A stretch of 64,000 bases of DNA from CAVSJO01 sp963728445 (lineage in GTDB: Bacteria > Gemmatimonadota > Gemmatimonadetes > Longimicrobiales > RSA9). Below are positions 60,025-64,000 of the stretch, in pieces; the stretch's first letter is position 1, and each line of letters begins with the position of its first letter. The stretch covers positions 372,001 to 436,000 of the forward strand of contig CAVSJO010000004.1 in the NCBI GenBank assembly GCA_963728445.1, read 5' to 3'. The notes under the pieces are model-generated. The model saw nothing but the letters and a program-made list of their open reading frames with translations. It was not told the origin of the DNA and made no database searches. A program made the position numbers and the translations under genes.

Positions 60025-62334
60025 CTAACCCTCCTCGTTTCGCAGGACCGCGGCGGCGACGGCGGCCTGGCCGAAGCTGACGGCGCCGTCGTTGGGGGAG
60101 AGACGCCGCGGGACGAGCACGCGCAGACCCTGATCCTCGAGCCGACGTCGCAGGGACGACAGCAGCCGCGCGTTCTGGAAGACGCCGCCGCCGAGGGCGA
60201 CGGTGTCGAGTCCTTCCTCCTCGCACACCTCCGCGGCGACGCGGGCGTAGACCGCAGCGACGCTTTCGTGGAAACGCGCCGCGAGGAGGGCCGGCGGCTC
60301 GCCGGCTCGCCGCTCGTCGCCGAGCTCGGCGAGGAGGGGGACGGGATCGAGGACGCGGAGGCCGTCGGCGTCGCGGCCGACGGCCACGTCGAAGGGGAAC
60401 GCCGAGTGGCCGGCGGCGAGCGCCTCGAGCTCCATGGCGGCCTGGCCCTCGTAGGCGGACACGCGACGCACGCCGAGCACGGCGGCCACCGCGTCGAAGA
60501 GGCGACCCATGGACGACGCCTCGGGCGCGTTGAGCCGGCGCTCGCACTGGCGGCGGGCGGCGGCGAGCTCCGGTTCCGGCACCCCGTCAAAGGCCGCGGC
60601 GAACGAGCGTGCGGCGTCCGGTTCCAGGGACAGGTAGCCCAGGGCGGCGCGCCACGGCCGCCGGGCGGCGAGGTCGCCGCCGGGCAGGGGCGCGTAGCGG
60701 AGCCGCGCCGCGCGGCGATGGTCCGCGAGGTCCGCCACGAGTGCCTCGGCGCCCCAGACGCGGCCGTCGTCGCCGTAGCCGGTCCCGTCCAGGGCGATGC
60801 CCAGGACCGGGCCCGTCACGCCGTGCTCGGCCGCCACGGCCGCGACGTGCGCGTGGTGGTGCTGGACCGGGATGATCCGCTCCACCCCGAGCGCCTCGGC
60901 CTCGGCGGTCGACAGATAGCCAGGGTGCAGGTCCCGGGCCACGACCCGGGGCTCCACGTGGAAGAGGTCCCGGTAGCGCGCCAGCGTGGCGCGGAAGTGC
61001 TCGAGCGTCTCGAGGTTCTCCAGGTCACCGATGTGCTGGCTCACGTAAACGCTCGTGCCGTGGGCCAGCGCGAAGGTGTTCTTCAGGTGCGGGCCCACGG
61101 CCACGAGGGGCGCCGGCGCCTCGAAGGGCAGCTCCACCGGAAGGGGCGCGTACCCTCGGGCTCGGCGCAGGAGGACGGGTCCCGCGGCCGTCGGCCTCAC
61201 GACGGAGTCGTCGTAGCGGGAGACGATCTCACGGTCGTGGAGGAGGAACGCGTCCGCGATGTCCCCGAGGCGATCGAGCGCCTCGTCATTGCCGGTGGCG
61301 ATGGGCTCGTCGCTGGCGTTGCCGCTCGTCATCACGAGGGGCCGACCCGCCTCCTCCAGGAGCAGGCGGTGCAGCGGCGTGTAGGCCAGCACGACGCCCA
61401 CCTCGCCCAGACCCGGCGCCACGGACGGCGCCAGACGCGCGGCCGGGAGGACCGGCAGCACCACGATGGGGCGCTCGGGCGAGCGCAGCAGCCGCACGTC
61501 GTCTTCGGAGACGCGCACGATCGCCCGGGCATCCTCAAGCCTTGCCACCATCACGGCCAGGGGCTTGGCCTCGCGGTGCTTGCGGAGCCGCAGGCGACCG
61601 ACGGCCTCGTCTGCGGTGGCGTCGGCGGCCAGATGGAAGCCGCCCAGCCCGCGTACGGCGACGATGGCTCCGGCCCGGAGAAGTCGCGCGGCCGCGGCGA
61701 GTGCCGGGTCGCCGTCGGCGATTCGGCGCTGCTCCGGCGAGACGAGCCACACGCGGGGTCCGCACACCGGGCAGGAGTTCGTCTCCGAGTGGTAGCGCCG
61801 ATCGGCCGGATCCCGGTACTCCTGCAGACACGCCGGGCACTGATCGAACGCCCGCATGCTGGTGCGCTCCCGGTCGTACGGCATTGCGTCGATGACCGTG
61901 TAGCGCGGCCCGCAGTCCGTGCAGGTGATGAACGGATAGCGGTAGCGGCGGTTCGCCGGGTCGAGGAGCTCCCTCTCGCACGCATCGCAGAGGGCGACGT
62001 CGGGCGAGACGGGCAGCCGGCGATCCGCGCGTCCGACGCTGGCCCCGATCACGAACGCGCCGCGCCCCGAGGGCGCGGCGGCGGACGTGTCGAGAGCGTC
62101 GATGCGCGCCAGCGGCGGTGCCCCGGATCGGAGCTCGGCGATGAAGCGGTCGAGGGACGTCGCCTCCCCCTCGATTTCGATGCGTACCTCTCCGGACTCG
62201 TTGCGCACCTCGCCCGCCAGCCCGTGGCGGAGCGCCAGACGGTGCACGAAGGGGCGGAATCCCACCCCCTGGACGACGCCGCGCACGTGGAGCACGCGGG
62301 CGGCGCGGCCGACGGCCGGGGCGGCGGTGCTCAC
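60025..62334 (-). CDS. hypF: Carbamoyltransferase HypF
   Basis: 769 residues. Domain order is normal: N-terminal acylphosphatase (HVRGVVQGVGFRPFVHRLA), two zinc fingers (CDACERELLDPANRRYRYPFITCTDCG, then CPACLQEYRDPADRRYHSETNSCPVCG), a YrdC-like domain (VAVRGLGGFHLAADA ... KHREAKPLAVMV ... LAYTPLHRLLL ... LVMTSGNASDEP), and a Kae1-like domain with HHHAH. It makes carbamoyl-adenylate from carbamoyl phosphate and transfers the carbamoyl group to HypE. The start is GTG overlapping the hypB stop (GTGA). Confidence 0.97.
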   Translation of the reverse strand: MSTAAPAVGRAARVLHVRGVVQGVGFRPFVHRLALRHGLAGEVRNESGEVRIEIEGEATSLDRFIAELRSGAPPLARIDALDTSAAAPSGRGAFVIGASVGRADRRLPVSPDVALCDACERELLDPANRRYRYPFITCTDCGPRYTVIDAMPYDRERTSMRAFDQCPACLQEYRDPADRRYHSETNSCPVCGPRVWLVSPEQRRIADGDPALAAAARLLRAGAIVAVRGLGGFHLAADATADEAVGRLRLRKHREAKPLAVMVARLEDARAIVRVSEDDVRLLRSPERPIVVLPVLPAARLAPSVAPGLGEVGVVLAYTPLHRLLLEEAGRPLVMTSGNASDEPIATGNDEALDRLGDIADAFLLHDREIVSRYDDSVVRPTAAGPVLLRRARGYAPLPVELPFEAPAPLVAVGPHLKNTFALAHGTSVYVSQHIGDLENLETLEHFRATLARYRDLFHVEPRVVARDLHPGYLSTAEAEALGVERIIPVQHHHAHVAAVAAEHGVTGPVLGIALDGTGYGDDGRVWGAEALVADLADHRRAARLRYAPLPGGDLAARRPWRAALGYLSLEPDAARSFAAAFDGVPEPELAAARRQCERRLNAPEASSMGRLFDAVAAVLGVRRVSAYEGQAAMELEALAAGHSAFPFDVAVGRDADGLRVLDPVPLLAELGDERRAGEPPALLAARFHESVAAVYARVAAEVCEEEGLDTVALGGGVFQNARLLSSLRRRLEDQGLRVLVPRRLSPNDGAVSFGQAAVAAAVLRNEEG

Positions 62335-63005
62335 GAAGCGAGCGCTCCCTTCCGCAGCCGCGAGCGCAGGAAGCGATACCAGTCTTCCAGCCCCTCGCCC
62401 GTGCGCGCGGAGGTGAAGAAGAACTCCAGGTCCGGGTTCACGCGCTTCGCAATGGCGACGGCGCGGTCGACGTCGAAGTCGACGTACGGCAGGAGGTCGG
62501 TCTTGTTGATGACCACCCAGCGCGCCTCCCGGAACATTTTCGGGTACTTCTCCGGCTTGTCCACGCCCTCGGTGGTCGAGAAGATGACGACCTTCGCCTC
62601 CTCGCCCAGGTCCCAGCTCGCGGGGCAGACCAGATTGCCGACGTTCTCGATGAAGATCAGCTCGACCCGGTCGAGGTCGATGGCCTCGAGGGCCGACTGG
62701 ACCTGGCGGGCGTCGAGGTGGCACGCGCCGCCGGTCACCACAGCCTGCACCAGGTCGTCGGTGTGGCGGGCGAGGCGCTCGGCGTCGTTGGCGGTCTGCA
62801 CGTCGCCGGTGACCACGGCCATGGCGATCTCGCGGCCCAGGTCCGCCAGGGTGCGCTCCAGCAGCAGTGTCTTCCCCGCCCCGGGAGAGGAGACCAGGTT
62901 CAGGGCGACGACGCCCTTCTCCGCCAGCAGCACGCGCACGCCGGTGGCGAGCTCGTTGTTGCGCTCCATGACGCGTTCGCGAACGTCAATCGTCCGGATC
63001 GCCAT
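62331..63005 (-). CDS. hypB: Hydrogenase nickel-incorporation GTPase HypB
   Basis: 224 residues. GTPase motifs are VSSPGAGKTLLLERTL (P-loop), ENVGNLVCPASWDLGEEAKVVIFSTTEG, and VVINKTDLLPYV (NKxD). The metal-binding GGACHLDARQV (Cys-His) site between the P-loop and switch II is present. There is no N-terminal His-rich nickel-storage stretch. With HypA it inserts nickel into the large subunit. The ATG at 63005 has GGAGGT five bases upstream and overlaps the hypA end by 20 bp. Confidence 0.97.
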   Translation of the reverse strand: MAIRTIDVRERVMERNNELATGVRVLLAEKGVVALNLVSSPGAGKTLLLERTLADLGREIAMAVVTGDVQTANDAERLARHTDDLVQAVVTGGACHLDARQVQSALEAIDLDRVELIFIENVGNLVCPASWDLGEEAKVVIFSTTEGVDKPEKYPKMFREARWVVINKTDLLPYVDFDVDRAVAIAKRVNPDLEFFFTSARTGEGLEDWYRFLRSRLRKGALAS

Positions 63006-63246
63006 CGTCGACCTCCAGGTGGTGGACCCGCAGCACGTCGCCGGCGAGGCGCGCGATCTGCGGCTTCGCCCGGCCGAACGGCGGGTTGGATAGCAGCGCC
63101 TCGAGACAGAACTCGAGGTTGTCGATCTCGATGCCTGCGTCGGTCCCGACCTCGAGGGCGACCTCGACGATGTCCGGCAGCCGCTCACGACCGACGTAGT
63201 CCTCCGCGATGCGGCACACCTCCAGGGCGATGCTCATCTCATGCAT
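62986..63246 (-). CDS. hypA: Compact HypA lacking the zinc-ribbon cysteines
   Basis: 86 residues instead of the usual 110-120. The N-terminus MHEMSIALEVCRIAEDYV keeps the nickel-binding MHE motif and the first helix, and VEVALEVGTDAGIEIDNLEFCLEALLSN matches the central sheet. The two CxxC pairs of the zinc ribbon are absent; the sequence passes from GRAKPQIARL straight to GDVLRVHHLEVDDG, which aligns with the last strand of normal HypA. So the zinc domain appears cleanly deleted. The frame is intact and overlaps neighbours normally, so it is not an obvious pseudogene. Nickel-site function is plausible; zinc-dependent folding or HypB contact may differ. Confidence 0.85.
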   Translation of the reverse strand: MHEMSIALEVCRIAEDYVGRERLPDIVEVALEVGTDAGIEIDNLEFCLEALLSNPPFGRAKPQIARLAGDVLRVHHLEVDDGDPDD

Positions 63247-63736
63247 GGCTCGGCACCGCCCGCCGGACCGGGTGCCCCCACGACTGCAGCCGCTGGACGA
63301 CGGCGTCGACGACGACTCCGAGACGCTCCTCGAGGAGCGGGCTCAGGGACGTTCGCAGCTCGACGCTGTCCGGCTGCATTCCGATGGCGACCGTGTCCTG
63401 GGGCAGTGTGCCGCGCAGCTCCGCGACGGCCAGCACGTCCTTGAGGTCGACCTGGTGGGGGGAGATCTTCAGCTCGAAGTAGACGGGCAGCTCGGCCCGC
63501 TCGATGATCAGCAGAGTGCCCGGAGGCGCCGCGCGGTTGATGGCGTCGATGAAGATCGCCCGCTCGGCGTCCTCCAGGCTGGGAAGCAGGTTCATGCCCC
63601 ACGTGCCGCCGTCGAGGAGCTCCACGTCGGGCCCGAACTCGAACCCGTCCCGGAGCGCCTCGAGGGCGGCCAGGCCGAGGCCGTCGTCGCCCATGAGCGG
63701 ACTGCCCACACCGATGACGACGGTCCCGGCCTTCAT
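63239..63736 (-). CDS. Hydrogenase maturation endopeptidase (HyaD/HybD family)
   Basis: 165 residues. The M52 pattern is clear: VVIGVGSPLMGDDGLGLAALEAL, LLDGGTWGMNLLPSLEDAERAIFIDAINR and KISPHQVDLKDVLAVAEL with the nickel-sensing acidic residue and histidine. It removes the C-terminal tail of the large subunit after nickel insertion. It overlaps hypA by 8 bp and follows the b-type cytochrome gene by one base, as in hya/hup operons of group 1 enzymes. Confidence 0.94.
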   Translation of the reverse strand: MKAGTVVIGVGSPLMGDDGLGLAALEALRDGFEFGPDVELLDGGTWGMNLLPSLEDAERAIFIDAINRAAPPGTLLIIERAELPVYFELKISPHQVDLKDVLAVAELRGTLPQDTVAIGMQPDSVELRTSLSPLLEERLGVVVDAVVQRLQSWGHPVRRAVPSHA

Positions 63737-63737
63737 G

Positions 63738-64000
63738 CTACTCGTCCTCGTAGTGGTGGTCCGCCTTCACGAAGCGGCCGCCGCTGAAGATCGAGGACAT
63801 GGTGCCTTCCTGCTCCATGACGTCCGAGCGCAGCGCCAGATAGACGTGGAGCGGGATGAAGATGAGGAAGGCCCAGGTGACGATGTGGTGGACGAACCGC
63901 ACGTCCTGGTTTCCGCCGAGCAGCGGGACGACCCAGTGGAAGAGGTGGTAGAAGACGCTGTCGCGGTTGTAGAGCCCGTACAGCGCGAACCCCGTCGTCG
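63738..64000 (-). CDS. hyaC: Hydrogenase b-type cytochrome subunit (HyaC/HupC), partial
   Basis: The C-terminal 87 codons are inside the window; the N-terminus lies beyond the right edge. The segment FHWVVPLLGGNQDVRFVHHVITWAFLIFIPLHVYLALRSDVMEQEGTMSSIFSGGRF matches the last helix and haem-ligand histidines (HH, then H in PLHVYL) of the di-haem cytochrome b that anchors group 1 uptake hydrogenases. It passes electrons from H2 to the quinone pool. The tail KADHHYEDE is hydrophilic. The small and large structural subunits are expected just upstream, past 64000. Confidence 0.93.
   Translation of the reverse strand, partial: TTGFALYGLYNRDSVFYHLFHWVVPLLGGNQDVRFVHHIVTWAFLIFIPLHVYLALRSDVMEQEGTMSSIFSGGRFVKADHHYEDE

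Overview
The window is very GC-rich bacterial chromosome with strong third-position GC bias, tightly packed genes, many ATGA/GTGA stop-start overlaps, and frequent GTG or TTG starts. There are no rRNA or tRNA genes, no phage or IS elements and no CRISPR. The gene content fits Gemmatimonadota best: a DUF5916 outer-membrane-type protein, a secreted M28 peptidase, a secreted D-aminoacylase-type amidohydrolase, a ba3-type oxidase, and the order tilS-hpt-ftsH-folP-cdaA. This placement is an inference; no marker gene here proves it. The outer-membrane proteins, TonB/ExbBD system and lipoproteins indicate a diderm cell.

Layout. 1-8.6 kb (minus strand): housekeeping block yggS-divIVA-purine nucleoside phosphorylase-ileS-lspA-rluD, then a TPR protein cut by the window start. 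8.6-11 kb: tolQ/exbB-exbD-exbD-tonB energy-transduction operon ending in a clear terminator. 11-17 kb: tilS-hpt-ftsH-folP-cdaA. 17-19.6 kb: a small unknown protein, a glycerophosphodiester phosphodiesterase and an unknown protein, then about 680 bp with two GC-rich tandem-repeat arrays. 19.6-24.3 kb: a redox or stress signalling block (double-domain Usp, PAS-GAF histidine kinase, NarL-type regulator, NarX/DesK-type kinase). It is divergent from a ba3 cytochrome oxidase operon at 24.6-27.2 kb (plus strand).

27-39.4 kb (plus strand): DUF5916 protein, zinc-ribbon membrane protein, D-aminoacylase, MarC, cold-shock protein, M28 peptidase, and a metal-uptake block (His-rich secreted peptide, porin-like protein, ZnuA, ZnuB) that lacks its ATPase. 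39.7-47.2 kb (minus): a ten-gene Mrp-type cation/proton antiporter operon in the order of archaeal Mbh modules, with three NuoL/M/N-like channel subunits. 47.5-52 kb: LPG-synthase-type membrane protein, a P1B ATPase, a PPOX-fold protein and an L,D-transpeptidase.

52-57.3 kb (minus): a multihaem cytochrome / beta-barrel / multihaem cytochrome / TPR lipoprotein cluster. 57.5-64 kb (minus): [NiFe]-hydrogenase maturation genes hypA-B-F-C-D-E, preceded by the maturation protease and the b-type cytochrome subunit. The structural hydrogenase genes should lie just beyond the right edge.

Together the right half suggests a cell that oxidises H2, passes electrons to a quinone pool through HyaC, and possibly outward through a multihaem cytochrome-barrel system. 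It also has a high-affinity ba3 oxidase and a large Mrp antiporter. A shared 15-bp near-palindrome near the usp/kinase genes, the oxidase operon and the cytochrome/hydrogenase junction hints at common control by the local NarL-type two-component system. That cytochrome-barrel-hydrogenase region is the best candidate here for an undescribed system.
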